From NCBI RefSeq assembly GCF_007997385.1, contig NZ_VOSC01000033.1, forward strand, positions 186,775-250,774: a DNA stretch of 64,000 nucleotides. Direction: 5' to 3'. Below are positions 8,591 through 17,052 of the stretch, one piece after another. The notes below the pieces were generated by a model, which did not search any database, was not told the DNA's origin, and worked only from the letters and a program-made list of their open reading frames with translations. The translations under genes were made by a program, and so were the position numbers. This DNA is from Seonamhaeicola algicola (GTDB lineage: Bacteria > Bacteroidota > Bacteroidia > Flavobacteriales > Flavobacteriaceae). The first letter of the stretch is position 1, and the number at the start of each line of letters is the position of its first letter.

Positions 8591-9532
8591 TTATTTATTA
8601 CTCTCCAATATTTTTTTCAACACCAATTGCGCTGCATAGGTTCTGTTATTAGCTTGTTGAATAACAATTGAACTATCGCTATCTAAAACCGCATCTTCTA
8701 CAATTACATTTCGCCTTACTGGCAAACAGTGCATAAACTTAGCATTGCCTAATTTTTCTTTGGTAATCATCCAATTGGGGTCTTTATTTTCCACTTTCCC
8801 ATAGTCTTCATACGAACTCCAGTTTTTTACGTATACAAAATCGGCATCTTTAAAGGCTTCCTCTTGGTTGTGAATTATAGGCGTATCTTTTGTTATTTCA
8901 AGACTTAAACTATAGCCTTCAGGATTAGTTATCACGAAATCTACATCCATTTTTTGCATAGCCTGTGTAAAACTATTTGCTACCGCATGTGGCAATGCCT
9001 TAATGTGTGGTGCCCAACTTAAAACTACTTTTGGTTTCTTCTTTTTAGAAAACTCAGAAATAGTTATCGCATCGGTTAAAGCCTGTAACGGATGCCCTGT
9101 GGCACTTTCCATGTTTACAATAGGCACAGACGCGTATTTTTTGAAGGCCTCTAAAACTTGTTCGCTTTCGTCTTTAGCTTTATCGGTTAACGTTGGGAAT
9201 GCTCTTACCGCAATAATGTCACAGTACTGCGAAACTACTGCCGCGGCTTCTTTAATATGTTCGGCAGTGTTGCCATTCATAACCGTTCCATCTTCAAACT
9301 CTAAACCCCAAGCATCACCTGAAACATTCATTACAATAGGATTCATTCCTAAATTTAAAGCTGCCTTTTGCGTACTTAAGCGCGTACGTAAACTAGAATT
9401 GAAAAACAACAAACCTAAAGTTTTGTTTTTTCCTAAATCTATATGTTTTAACGGCATTAGCTTGAGCGCTTTGGCTTCTTCAATCCAAGAATCGATGTTA
9501 TCGATATCGTTTATTGATGTGTAATGTTTCAT
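8591..9532 (-). CDS. argF': N-succinyl/N-acetyl-ornithine carbamoyltransferase
   Basis: A 313-residue transcarbamylase with the carbamoyl-phosphate motif S-S-L-R-T-R (46-51) and HCLPVRR near the C-terminus. It matches the Bacteroidota/Xanthomonas branch that carbamylates N-acylated ornithine rather than free ornithine: GTVMNGNTAEHI replaces the classic loop and VLSWAPH is present. In this branch Glu92 (Xanthomonas campestris) marks the N-acetyl enzyme and Pro90 (Bacteroides fragilis) the N-succinyl enzyme; here the aligned residue is Ala90. Published work reported that replacing the Glu with Ala, Ser, Pro or Val turns the acetyl enzyme into a succinyl enzyme, so N-succinylornithine is the likelier substrate. 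The alignment was done by eye against remembered sequences. Confidence 0.93.
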   Translation of the reverse strand: MKHYTSINDIDNIDSWIEEAKALKLMPLKHIDLGKNKTLGLLFFNSSLRTRLSTQKAALNLGMNPIVMNVSGDAWGLEFEDGTVMNGNTAEHIKEAAAVVSQYCDIIAVRAFPTLTDKAKDESEQVLEAFKKYASVPIVNMESATGHPLQALTDAITISEFSKKKKPKVVLSWAPHIKALPHAVANSFTQAMQKMDVDFVITNPEGYSLSLEITKDTPIIHNQEEAFKDADFVYVKNWSSYEDYGKVENKDPNWMITKEKLGNAKFMHCLPVRRNVIVEDAVLDSDSSIVIQQANNRTYAAQLVLKKILESNK

Positions 9533-9593
9533 TTTTTTATTTTAAAACTAATTGGCATTAAGAGATACAACTTCTTCTTTTACATTAAAAAGA

Positions 9594-9620
9594 TTACTAC
9601 GCTATGGCTCGTAATGACGG
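9594..9620. repeat. Hairpin intergenic repeat, copy B
   Basis: Between proB and argF', ATTAC (9594-9598) pairs with GTAAT (9612-9616) and is followed by GACG. The flank AAAAAG before it and AATGACG at the end match copy A, but the stem bases are changed on both sides (GC to AT), which keeps pairing. Confidence 0.65.
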
Positions 9621-9636
9621 TGTTATTTAAACTCTT

Positions 9637-10398
9637 CTACTTAACTTTTGTAAATGGCACTTTATTTTCAATGGCATTTTTTATAAAATTATCTTCAAGA
9701 CCATTTACAATCCAAGTTTCAATATTGGCATTTTTGGCAACCGAAGCGGCTTCAATTTTAGATTGCATACCTCCGCTACCGTGTGACGATTTAGAATTTA
9801 CAACTTCGTTTTTTAAATCTTCAAAATTTTCAACCAAAGCAATGGTTTCAGGCGTTCCGTTTTCCATAGAAGCTTTGGTATAAATGCCGTTTGTATTTGT
9901 GGCAATTATAAACAAATCGGCTTCAATTAACGAGGCTGTTAAAGCGCCTAATTTATCGTTGTCGCCAAATTTAATTTCATCGGTTGCAACCGTATCATTT
10001 TCATTTATAATAGGAATGTAATTATTGTTTACCAATACATTAATGGTGTTTACAATATTTACTTTGCTTTCTTCTTTTTCGAAATCGGAATAGGACAGCA
10101 AACACTGCGAGGTTAGTAAGCCATATTCACGAAATATTTCTTGATAAATACGAATTAAATGCGGCTGACCAATAGAAGCTAGCGCCTGTTTTACAAAAAC
10201 GTCTTCTTGTTTACTTTCTAATTTCACAAACTGTTTCGCGACAGCAATAGCGCCCGAACTCACAATTACAAACTCGTAATCTTTTTGAAGTTTTGCTATT
10301 TGATTTGCTAAATCTTCAATTTTTCCACGCGATAAATTATCGGTTTCTTTAGTAAGTGTATTAGAACCTATTTTTAATAAAATGCGTTTCTTTTTCAT
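9637..10398 (-). CDS. proB: Glutamate 5-kinase, short form without PUA domain
   Basis: First step of proline synthesis, phosphorylating the side-chain carboxyl of glutamate. The 253-residue protein keeps only the amino-acid-kinase domain: KIGSNTL near the N-terminus, VSSGAIA (substrate loop), INENDTVATDEIKFGDND and a GSGGMQSK block. The PUA domain found after residue 260 in the 367-residue Escherichia coli enzyme is absent, as is common in Bacteroidota. It follows proA by 25 bp, in the usual coupling of the unstable glutamyl-phosphate producer and its reductase. Confidence 0.95.
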   Translation of the reverse strand: MKKKRILLKIGSNTLTKETDNLSRGKIEDLANQIAKLQKDYEFVIVSSGAIAVAKQFVKLESKQEDVFVKQALASIGQPHLIRIYQEIFREYGLLTSQCLLSYSDFEKEESKVNIVNTINVLVNNNYIPIINENDTVATDEIKFGDNDKLGALTASLIEADLFIIATNTNGIYTKASMENGTPETIALVENFEDLKNEVVNSKSSHGSGGMQSKIEAASVAKNANIETWIVNGLEDNFIKNAIENKVPFTKVK

Positions 10399-10423
10399 TT
10401 ATTTTTAAAGTCTGAATTAAGAC

Positions 10424-11617
10424 TTATCTTGTTTGTCCTGTACCGTGTACGTACCATTTATTGGTTACTAAATGCTGTAACCCTATTGGTCCGCGTTGGT
10501 GTAATTTATCTGTACTAATCGCCAATTCACCACCTAAACCTAATTGTCCACCATCTGTAAACCGTGTTGAAGCATTGTGATACACCGCAGCAGTATCAAC
10601 ATTTTCCATAAAGGTTTTAGCTTCACTTTCGTTTTTAGTGATGATAGATGAAGAATGTCCACCAGAATATTTGTTTATCATGGCGATGGTTGCTTCATTA
10701 TTCTCAATTTCACCTATTAAAATTTTATAATCTAGGAATTCCTCGTACCAAATAGCATCAGAAGTTATACTTTCTAAACCGTGTGCTTTTGCAACTTCAG
10801 CATCACCTAAAACTTCAATTTTTGAATCTTTTAATTTTGAAATTAATTGCGCAACAAATTCACTTTTATTCGGAAGATTTTTATCAATCAACACCTTATC
10901 AACGGCATTACATGCCGAAATTTTAGATTTTCCGTTAAGTATAACATCAATAGCTATATCTAAATCGGCTTCCTTATGCACATACACAAAATTATTACCA
11001 CGACCACTTACAATAACAGGACAACGTGCGTGTTCTTTTGTAAATGCAATTAAACGTTCGCCACCACGTGGCACAATTAAATCGAGTTGCTGTGTTGGGT
11101 TTTCTAAAAACGCTTGGGTTTCGGTTCTGTTAAACTGAAGATATTCTACCCAATCGGTTGATGCTTCATTTTCCTTTAAAGCTTGGTGCCATAACTCTAC
11201 AATTTTTAAGTTAGAGCGTAAGGATTCTTTACCGCCCTTTAGTAAAATTTTGTTACCCGATTTAAATGCAATTCCAGCAGCTTCAACCGTTACATCTGGT
11301 CGCGATTCGTAAATAATTAAAACCGTACCAAACGATGCTGTTTTGTTATATACTTGCATGCCGTTTTCGTGTTTAAAGCTAAAGCGCTCAACCCCAACTG
11401 GATCATCTTGCGATGCTAAATGCTTTGCAGATTTAATCATTTCATCAACCTTAGCATCATTCACTTTTAAACGATCGAACATTGAAATATCATCGCCTTT
11501 GTAAGCGTCGCAATCGGTTTTATTAATATTAATAATTTCTTGCCTTTCTTCTTCTAAAAGTTCTGCCATTCGTAATAAAACAGCGTTTCTTTTTTCAATA
11601 GATAGTAAGGTATTCAT
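10424..11617 (-). CDS. proA: Gamma-glutamyl phosphate reductase
   Basis: Reduces glutamyl-5-phosphate to glutamate semialdehyde with NADPH, using the aldehyde-dehydrogenase fold. The catalytic Cys is in KISACNAVDK, and YESRPDVTVEAA, LKGGKE and LIVPRGG are typical blocks. The open frame extends upstream to a TTG at 11674, but the ATG at 11617 (MNTLLSIEKRNAVL) is the natural start and gives 397 residues, normal for the family. The upstream spacer carries a 10-bp near-perfect inverted repeat (11641-11650 with 11671-11680). Confidence 0.96.
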   Translation of the reverse strand: MNTLLSIEKRNAVLLRMAELLEEERQEIININKTDCDAYKGDDISMFDRLKVNDAKVDEMIKSAKHLASQDDPVGVERFSFKHENGMQVYNKTASFGTVLIIYESRPDVTVEAAGIAFKSGNKILLKGGKESLRSNLKIVELWHQALKENEASTDWVEYLQFNRTETQAFLENPTQQLDLIVPRGGERLIAFTKEHARCPVIVSGRGNNFVYVHKEADLDIAIDVILNGKSKISACNAVDKVLIDKNLPNKSEFVAQLISKLKDSKIEVLGDAEVAKAHGLESITSDAIWYEEFLDYKILIGEIENNEATIAMINKYSGGHSSSIITKNESEAKTFMENVDTAAVYHNASTRFTDGGQLGLGGELAISTDKLHQRGPIGLQHLVTNKWYVHGTGQTR

Positions 11618-11640
11618 GTGTTTTTTTCTTTTTATAGTTC

Positions 11641-11680
11641 GCCTAAGTGTACAATTTTTAAAACGGAATGACAATTAGGC
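11641..11680. repeat. Inverted repeat in the argD-proA spacer
   Basis: GCCTAAGTGT (11641-11650) and ACAATTAGGC (11671-11680) are complementary at 9 of 10 positions around a 20-base loop. It lies between argD and proA and could be an RNA-stability or processing hairpin; no T-run follows. Confidence 0.45.
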
Positions 11681-11702
11681 ATTTATAATGTTTTGTTAAA
11701 CT

Positions 11703-12827
11703 TTAAAGCACCTGTTTTAAAGCCTTAAAAAAGACATCAATTTGAGCTTTTGTAATATTTAAAGGCGGTAAAATTCTGAGTAATTTTTTATTTGAAGCGC
11801 CACCCGTAAAAATATGATGGTTGTAAATTAATTGTTTTCTTAATTCACCTACTTCAAAATCAAATTCTAAACCAAGCATTAATCCGCGACCTTTTATATT
11901 CTTTATCTGTGGAATGGTTTTAGCTTCCGAAATAAAATATTCTGAAACTTCATTTACATTATCCATTAAGGCTTCGTCTTCAATAGTATTTAAAACCGAT
12001 AAACCTGCAGCACATGCTAAATGATTTCCGCCAAAAGTTGTACCGAGCATGCCGTATTTTGCCTCAATATCTGGATGAAGTAAAATACCTCCTATTGGAA
12101 AACCGTTACCCATACCTTTGGCTATAGAAATAATATCTGGAGTAACATTGTAATGCTGAAATGCAAAGAATTTACCCGAACGCCCGTAGCCCGATTGTAC
12201 CTCATCGGCAATAAACATGGTGTTATTGGCTTTACACAAAGCAAATACTTGTTGGTAAAAATTGGCGGTGGCTTGATCTAAACCACCAACACCTTGAATA
12301 AACTCAATAATAACAGCACAAACATCGCCTTTTTCAAGCTCCGCTTTTACGCCTGAAATATCATTAAGCTCCAGAATAGTTACCTTTTGTTGGGCATTAA
12401 TTGGCGCAATAATATTTTTATTATCGGTAGCTGCAACCGCCGCCGATGTACGCCCGTGAAATCCGTTTTTAAAAGCCACAACACGCTCTTTTCCTGTTTT
12501 AAACGAAGCCACTTTTAAAGCATTCTCGTTAGCTTCGGCACCAGAATTACATAAAAATAAGTTGTAACCTTTGCAGCCAGATAACATTTCAATTTTATTG
12601 GCTAATTCAACCTGCAAAGGGTTTTGAATAGCATTAGAATAAAACCCAAGTTTATTAACCTGTTCTGTAATAGCTTTTGTATAATTTGGGTGTGCATGAC
12701 CAATAGAAATTACTGCATGACCACCGTATAAATCTAAATATTCTGTTCCGTTATCATCATAAACATAAGCGCCTTTTCCAGATACAGGTGTTACGTTATA
12801 TAGCGGATACACATCAAATAATGGCAT
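11703..12827 (-). CDS. argD: Acetylornithine aminotransferase (class III PLP enzyme)
   Basis: Transfers an amino group from glutamate to N-acyl-glutamate semialdehyde. The 374-residue protein shows class III aminotransferase features: YLDLYGGHAV, LCNSGAEANENALK (phosphate-binding region), FHGRT, the Asp motif FIADEVQSGYGRSG, the PLP lysine in SIAKGMGNG and TTFGGNHLAC. Slightly short compared with 390-400 but complete. In this operon it probably acts on the same N-acyl series as ArgC and ArgF'. It lies between proC and proA. Confidence 0.95.
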   Translation of the reverse strand: MPLFDVYPLYNVTPVSGKGAYVYDDNGTEYLDLYGGHAVISIGHAHPNYTKAITEQVNKLGFYSNAIQNPLQVELANKIEMLSGCKGYNLFLCNSGAEANENALKVASFKTGKERVVAFKNGFHGRTSAAVAATDNKNIIAPINAQQKVTILELNDISGVKAELEKGDVCAVIIEFIQGVGGLDQATANFYQQVFALCKANNTMFIADEVQSGYGRSGKFFAFQHYNVTPDIISIAKGMGNGFPIGGILLHPDIEAKYGMLGTTFGGNHLACAAGLSVLNTIEDEALMDNVNEVSEYFISEAKTIPQIKNIKGRGLMLGLEFDFEVGELRKQLIYNHHIFTGGASNKKLLRILPPLNITKAQIDVFFKALKQVL

Positions 12828-12898
12828 TTTCTTGTTCTTGTTTTTGTATTACTAGTTGTTTGTTTTTTGCAGACTATATATTGCCTACAAAATATATA

Positions 12899-13693
12899 TT
12901 AACCGTTTTTTATTTGATTAATTTTTTCAAAAGAGGCGTTAATGCCTTGTATTAAAGCAGAACTTAAACCTTGGTGTTCCATTTCATTTAATCCTGCAAT
13001 GGTACAACCACTTGGTGTAGTTACTCTATCAATTTCAGCCTCGGGGTGTTTACCAGATTCTTTTAATAAACTTGCTGCGCCGTAACAGGTTTGTAGTGCT
13101 AGTTGGTGTGCTTCTTCGGCCTCAAAACCTAACTGAATAGCACCTTGCGTAGTAGCACGCACCAAGCGCATCCAAAACGCAATACCACTAGCACAAATAA
13201 CAGTTGCTGCTTGTAATTGTTCTTCAGGAATTACCATAGTAGTTCCTAACTGATTAAATATGGTTTTTGCTAATTCAATTTTCTCTTCTCCTACACTGTT
13301 GGCAGATAAACACGTCATAGATTTACCTATAGAAATAGCTGTATTAGGCATAACACGAATTATATGTTTATCTTCACCTATAATACTTTCAATTTTTTCT
13401 AAAGAATACCCCGCAGCAACCGACATTACTAAGTGTTTTTTTGTTATTAAAGAAGCTACTTCTTTTAACACACTTTCTATATGCCTTGGTTGTAATGCAA
13501 ATATTATTAAGTCTGAATTCATAACCGCCTCTTTATTGTAATTGGTTATGGTTACATATTCTTCATCAGTAAATTGCACCACAGCCGATGTATTTTTATC
13601 ACTTAAATACAACGAGGTAAATGATTTATTTCCTATTAACCCCTTAGCTATAGAGCTTCCTAAATTTCCAGTTCCTATAATTGCTATTTTCAT
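12899..13693 (-). CDS. proC: Pyrroline-5-carboxylate reductase
   Basis: Last step of proline synthesis, reducing pyrroline-5-carboxylate with NAD(P)H. The 264-residue protein starts with the Rossmann motif IIGTGNLGSSIAKGL and contains VMPNTAISIGKSMTCL and the C-terminal signature VTTPSGCTIAGLNEME. It stands between argC and argD, so with proA and proB the complete glutamate-to-proline route is embedded in the arginine operon. Confidence 0.96.
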   Translation of the reverse strand: MKIAIIGTGNLGSSIAKGLIGNKSFTSLYLSDKNTSAVVQFTDEEYVTITNYNKEAVMNSDLIIFALQPRHIESVLKEVASLITKKHLVMSVAAGYSLEKIESIIGEDKHIIRVMPNTAISIGKSMTCLSANSVGEEKIELAKTIFNQLGTTMVIPEEQLQAATVICASGIAFWMRLVRATTQGAIQLGFEAEEAHQLALQTCYGAASLLKESGKHPEAEIDRVTTPSGCTIAGLNEMEHQGLSSALIQGINASFEKINQIKNG

Positions 13694-13709
13694 TTTATTC
13701 TTTTTTGTT

Positions 13710-13779
13710 GTTATTACGAAGGAAGAATGACTGAAGTAATCTTTTTAAACAGATTGCTTCGTTCCTCGCAATGACAGTC
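13710..13779. repeat. Double-hairpin intergenic repeat, copy C
   Basis: Between proC and argC. ATTAC (13713-13717) pairs with GTAAT (13736-13740), and ATTGC (13753-13757) with GCAAT (13768-13772). The two units face each other and both carry GAAG/CTTC-type inner bases, so this is the most regular copy of the element also seen at 8515-8588. Confidence 0.7.
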
Positions 13780-13783
13780 GCAG

Positions 13784-14767
13784 TTAAAAATAAGTCCCTT
13801 TTAGTCCTAATCCAGTAGTTTCTTCTAAACCAAACATTAAATTCATGTTTTGAATGGCTTGCCCCGAAGCACCTTTAAGTAAATTATCAATTATACTTGT
13901 AATAAGTAATTTACCTTCGTGTTTATGCAAATGCAGTAAACATTTATTTGTGTTAACCACTTGTTTTAAATGTAAAAAATCGTTGCTAACAAAAGTAAAC
14001 TTTGCACTTTCATAAAAATTATTATAAAGGTTTTTAGCATCATCTACAGTGCCATCAAATTTTGTGTATAGTGTGGCAAAAATGCCTCGCGAAAAGTTAC
14101 CTCTATTTGGCATAAAATTAATTTCGGAAGCAAAACTAGCTTGCAGTTGTTTAACAGACTGATTAATTTCTCCTAAATGCTGATGCGTAAACGGTTTGTA
14201 ATACGAAAAGTTATTATCACGCCACGTGTAATGCGTAGTTGCAGACAATGATGTTCCTGCACCAGTTGCGCCTGTTACAGCATTAATATGCACATTATTT
14301 TGCAACAAATTAGCTTTGGCAAGTGGTAACAAACCTAACTGAATAGCTGTAGCAAAACATCCAGGATTTGCTATGTAGTTAGCCGATTCAATAGCTGTTT
14401 TATTTAATTCAGGCAAACCATAAACAAAGGTTTTACCTTCAAAAACATTATCGGCTTCTAATCTAAAATCGTTTCCTAAGTCAATAATTTTTGTGTCTTT
14501 TGAGAACGTATTTTCCGATAAAAACTTAACCGAGTTACCATGACCTAAACATAAAAATAACACATCTACATTTGGGTTAACCGTATCAGTAAATACACGA
14601 TTTAAACTGCCTACTAAATCTTGGTGCACTTTACTAATTTGATTACCAGCATTACTGGTACTGTAAACAAAATCTATTTCGGCTTCTGGGTGGTTCACCA
14701 ATAATCTTATCAATTCGCCGGCTGTATAACCTGCACCACCTATAATGCCTACTTGTATTTTTTTCAT
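13784..14767 (-). CDS. argC: N-acetyl-gamma-glutamyl-phosphate reductase
   Basis: Reduces N-acyl-glutamyl phosphate to the semialdehyde with NADPH. The 327-residue protein has the N-terminal Rossmann motif GIIGGAGYTAGELIRLL, the catalytic Cys in ANPGCFATA and the conserved His block FTHQHLGEI. Length is normal for the short Bacteroidota form. It follows argG by 60 bp; that spacer contains a different hairpin repeat. Confidence 0.96.
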   Translation of the reverse strand: MKKIQVGIIGGAGYTAGELIRLLVNHPEAEIDFVYSTSNAGNQISKVHQDLVGSLNRVFTDTVNPNVDVLFLCLGHGNSVKFLSENTFSKDTKIIDLGNDFRLEADNVFEGKTFVYGLPELNKTAIESANYIANPGCFATAIQLGLLPLAKANLLQNNVHINAVTGATGAGTSLSATTHYTWRDNNFSYYKPFTHQHLGEINQSVKQLQASFASEINFMPNRGNFSRGIFATLYTKFDGTVDDAKNLYNNFYESAKFTFVSNDFLHLKQVVNTNKCLLHLHKHEGKLLITSIIDNLLKGASGQAIQNMNLMFGLEETTGLGLKGTYF

Positions 14768-14794
14768 TTTAAAAAGTTTTTAAACTTATATTAG

Positions 14795-14822
14795 TGAGAT
14801 GCCGAAACACCTTCAGCATAAC
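14795..14822. repeat. GATGC...GCAT intergenic hairpin repeat
   Basis: Between argC and argG, ATGC-C-GAA (14799-14806) pairs with TTC-A-GCAT (14812-14819) around ACACC, with one mismatch. It resembles a second common Bacteroidota spacer repeat that reads GTCATGCTGAACTTG; that resemblance is from memory. Confidence 0.55.
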
Positions 14823-14827
14823 AAAAC

Positions 14828-16003
14828 TTACGAGTTTACTTGTTTATAAATCTTGTTTTGGTTACCAATAATTTTTATGAAACCTTTGGCGTCATCGGCA
14901 GTCCATGCTCTATTTTCCTCACCATAACTTCCAAATTTAGCACTCATTAAATCGTGTTCAGATTTTATACCATCTAACGTGAAATGGTAAGGCTTTAATG
15001 TTACCGTTACATCGCCTGAAACTTTATCTTGACTACTTTGTAAAAAAGCTTCCATATCGCGCATTACAGGATCTAAATATTGGCCTTCGTGTAAATGCAT
15101 TCCATAGAAACTAGACACATATTCTTTGTGCTGTAATTGCCATTTAGTAAGCGTGTGCTTTTCTAGTAAATGATGTGCTTTTACGGTTATTAAAGCAGCT
15201 GCAGCTTCAAAACCAACACGCCCTTTTATACCAACAATAGTATCGCCCACATGAATATCTCTACCAATGGCGTATGCCGAAGCCATATCATTTAACTTTT
15301 CAATATTTACTTCAGGCGCGTTTGCTTCACCATTTAAAGCTATAAATTCACCTTTTTTAAATGTTAAAGTTACTTTTTCTTCACCTTCTTTTTGTAATTG
15401 CGACGGATACGCTTCACTTGGCAAAGGTTTTTCTGAAGTTAAGGTTTCAGCGCCACCAACACTAGTTCCCCAAAGCCCTTTGTTAACCGAATATTGAGCT
15501 TTTTCCCAAGACATATCAATACCATTAGCTTTTAAATACTCTATTTCTTCTTGTCTTGATAGTTTTTGATCTCTAATTGGTGTAATTATTTTTATACCTG
15601 GAGCTAAGGTTTGAAAAATCATATCAAAACGCACTTGGTCGTTTCCAGCACCTGTACTACCGTGCGCAATATATTCAGCATTTATACTTTTGGCATATTC
15701 AATAATTTCAATTGCCTGAACAATACGCTCTGCACTTACCGATAGCGGATACGTATTATTTTTTAACACATTACCAAATATTAAATACTTTACTACTTTA
15801 TTGTAAAATGTAGCCACAGCATCAATATTTTTATAGGTTGTAACGCCCATTTTATAAGCGTTCTGTTCTATTTTACTAACCTCTTGTTTTGTAAAACCAC
15901 CAGTGTTTACACTTACTGCGTGAACTTCGTATTCTTTTGAAAGACTTACGGCACAATACGATGTATCTAAACCACCACTGTAGGCTATTACTAGTTTTTT
16001 CAT
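14828..16003 (-). CDS. argG: Argininosuccinate synthase
   Basis: Joins citrulline and aspartate with ATP. The 391-residue protein has the PP-loop-type ATP site at its start (AYSGGLDTSYCAV), followed by AHGSTGAGNDQVRFD and the citrulline/aspartate-binding GRDIHVGDTIVG region. It is the second gene of the operon, 44 bp after the acetyltransferase gene. Confidence 0.96.
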   Translation of the reverse strand: MKKLVIAYSGGLDTSYCAVSLSKEYEVHAVSVNTGGFTKQEVSKIEQNAYKMGVTTYKNIDAVATFYNKVVKYLIFGNVLKNNTYPLSVSAERIVQAIEIIEYAKSINAEYIAHGSTGAGNDQVRFDMIFQTLAPGIKIITPIRDQKLSRQEEIEYLKANGIDMSWEKAQYSVNKGLWGTSVGGAETLTSEKPLPSEAYPSQLQKEGEEKVTLTFKKGEFIALNGEANAPEVNIEKLNDMASAYAIGRDIHVGDTIVGIKGRVGFEAAAALITVKAHHLLEKHTLTKWQLQHKEYVSSFYGMHLHEGQYLDPVMRDMEAFLQSSQDKVSGDVTVTLKPYHFTLDGIKSEHDLMSAKFGSYGEENRAWTADDAKGFIKIIGNQNKIYKQVNS

Positions 16004-16047
16004 GTGTTTATTTTTATTTGATGTTTTTATTAAATAACTTAATGACC

Positions 16048-16638
16048 TTAGAGTAATTTACTTTTAAGAATTTTGTTAAACTGACCAATTTTAGATTCGA
16101 AATAAGCATTAACGTAATATTTATACTTTACCTCATCTCTAAGTTTTCCTAATTTTTCTAAAACTTCAATTAGTACTGGCGACAAATCTTTTAGGGTAAT
16201 ATACCTCATACCTAACAACTCGTTATTATGATGTACGGTTGCACCTTGAGCTATTGAAATAAGAAAATTTTTATTGAAATGTTTTGTTAACAAATCCATT
16301 AGTAACAAGCCTAAATTATGACTTCGGTATTGCTCATGCACCCAAAGTGATGAACGCTCAAAAACCGAAAATTTACCAACAACATGCTTATGCGCAAAAA
16401 TATGCCCATAAATTTCGCCATCTTTAATAATAAGATAGCACCCATTATTTAAACGATCTAGCAACATACCAACGTTGGCATGATACATAGCTGAAAGGTT
16501 TTTGGTGCGCTCAGAAATTATTTGCAGCTGTGTGTGATCAATTTCATGAGTAAACACCACCTCTAAACCTTGTTCATCACAGTAGGCTTTGGCGTTTTCT
16601 ACAATGGTATTTTTTTCAATATCCAATACGGTTTCCAT
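16048..16638 (-). CDS. GNAT-family N-acyltransferase, first gene of the arginine operon
   Basis: The 196-residue protein contains a GNAT domain: substrate strands YLIIKDGEIYGHIFAHK, the strand LWVHEQYRSHNLGLLLMDLL that holds the acyl-CoA pyrophosphate loop (Q/R-x-x-N-x-G in QYRSHNLG) and an ISIAQGATVHHNNELLGMRYI segment typical of GNAT C-terminal halves. No argA or argJ is seen, yet argB, argC and argD need an N-acylglutamate donor; heading the operon makes this protein the best candidate for glutamate N-acetyl- or N-succinyl-transferase. That role is inference. The ATG at 16638 follows a long structured leader. Confidence 0.75.
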   Translation of the reverse strand: METVLDIEKNTIVENAKAYCDEQGLEVVFTHEIDHTQLQIISERTKNLSAMYHANVGMLLDRLNNGCYLIIKDGEIYGHIFAHKHVVGKFSVFERSSLWVHEQYRSHNLGLLLMDLLTKHFNKNFLISIAQGATVHHNNELLGMRYITLKDLSPVLIEVLEKLGKLRDEVKYKYYVNAYFESKIGQFNKILKSKLL

Positions 16639-16922
16639 TTTAATACTAATTAAACCTTATGCAAAATGCATGTTAGTGGAAATAAAAGCTTTAGGCTTTT
16701 AACTTTTTACTCTAAAATAATAACGAAAAACGAAAGCAGCGTATGCTTTCTTAAACTGAATAGCCCCTTAGGGGCGAGTTTGAGGAAAACGCACAACAAT
16801 AGTTCTAGTAGTATTTACTAGAACAAAAGAGATAAGAGATATGTTGTTTCCTGTTTTCACTGAATAAACTATCTTAATTATTAACTCTAAATCGTCGGCG
16901 TGAGCCCCTTTCGTTAATATTG
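16639..16922 (-). promoter_or_regulatory. Structured leader of the arginine/proline operon, candidate riboregulator
   Basis: About 280 nt separate the predicted transcription start from the first gene. The leftward RNA contains, in order: a stem TATTAAC/GTTAATA (16913-16919 with 16879-16885) at the very 5' end enclosing GGGGCTCACGCCGACG; a 9-bp stem with 5-nt loop (16802-16810 with 16816-16824); a GGGGC/GCCCC hairpin (16763-16775); a 7-bp stem (16732-16738 with 16744-16750); an AAAAGC/GCTTTT hairpin followed by TTTATTT-like bases (16684-16700); and an ATGCA/TGCAT hairpin near the start codon (16659-16671). The octamer AAGGGGCT (RNA sense) occurs twice, inside the 5' stem and as the 3' arm of the GC hairpin, so the same GCCCC can pair with either. 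I do not recognise a known riboswitch class. Confidence 0.5.
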
Positions 16923-16927
16923 AGGCA

Positions 16928-16935
16928 CAAAACTA
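16928..16935 (-). promoter_or_regulatory. Predicted -7 promoter box of the arginine operon
   Basis: The leftward strand reads TAGTTTTG, an exact match to the Bacteroidota -7 consensus TAnnTTTG. It would place the RNA start near 16921, just ahead of the first leader stem. A TTG at the usual spacing of a -33 box is not evident. Confidence 0.5.
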
Positions 16936-17052
16936 AATATATTTTTATTAAATAAACACACCAATGTTAGTTTTTAATGAAAATTATTAAATATGTTTTT
17001 TTTAAGCCATTTTACCTTAAAAAATTCAATCAAATTCTTTTTTTACACAAAA

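Noticed and set aside
9003-9524. Long rightward open frame of 173 codons
   Set aside because: It lies fully antisense to argF', has no family features, and argF' carries clear catalytic motifs.
16639-16922. T-box or leader-peptide attenuator for the arginine operon
   Set aside because: No T-box core (AGGGTGG-type) is seen, and the only ATG in the leader opens a four-codon frame (M-H-F-A) without Arg or Pro codons.
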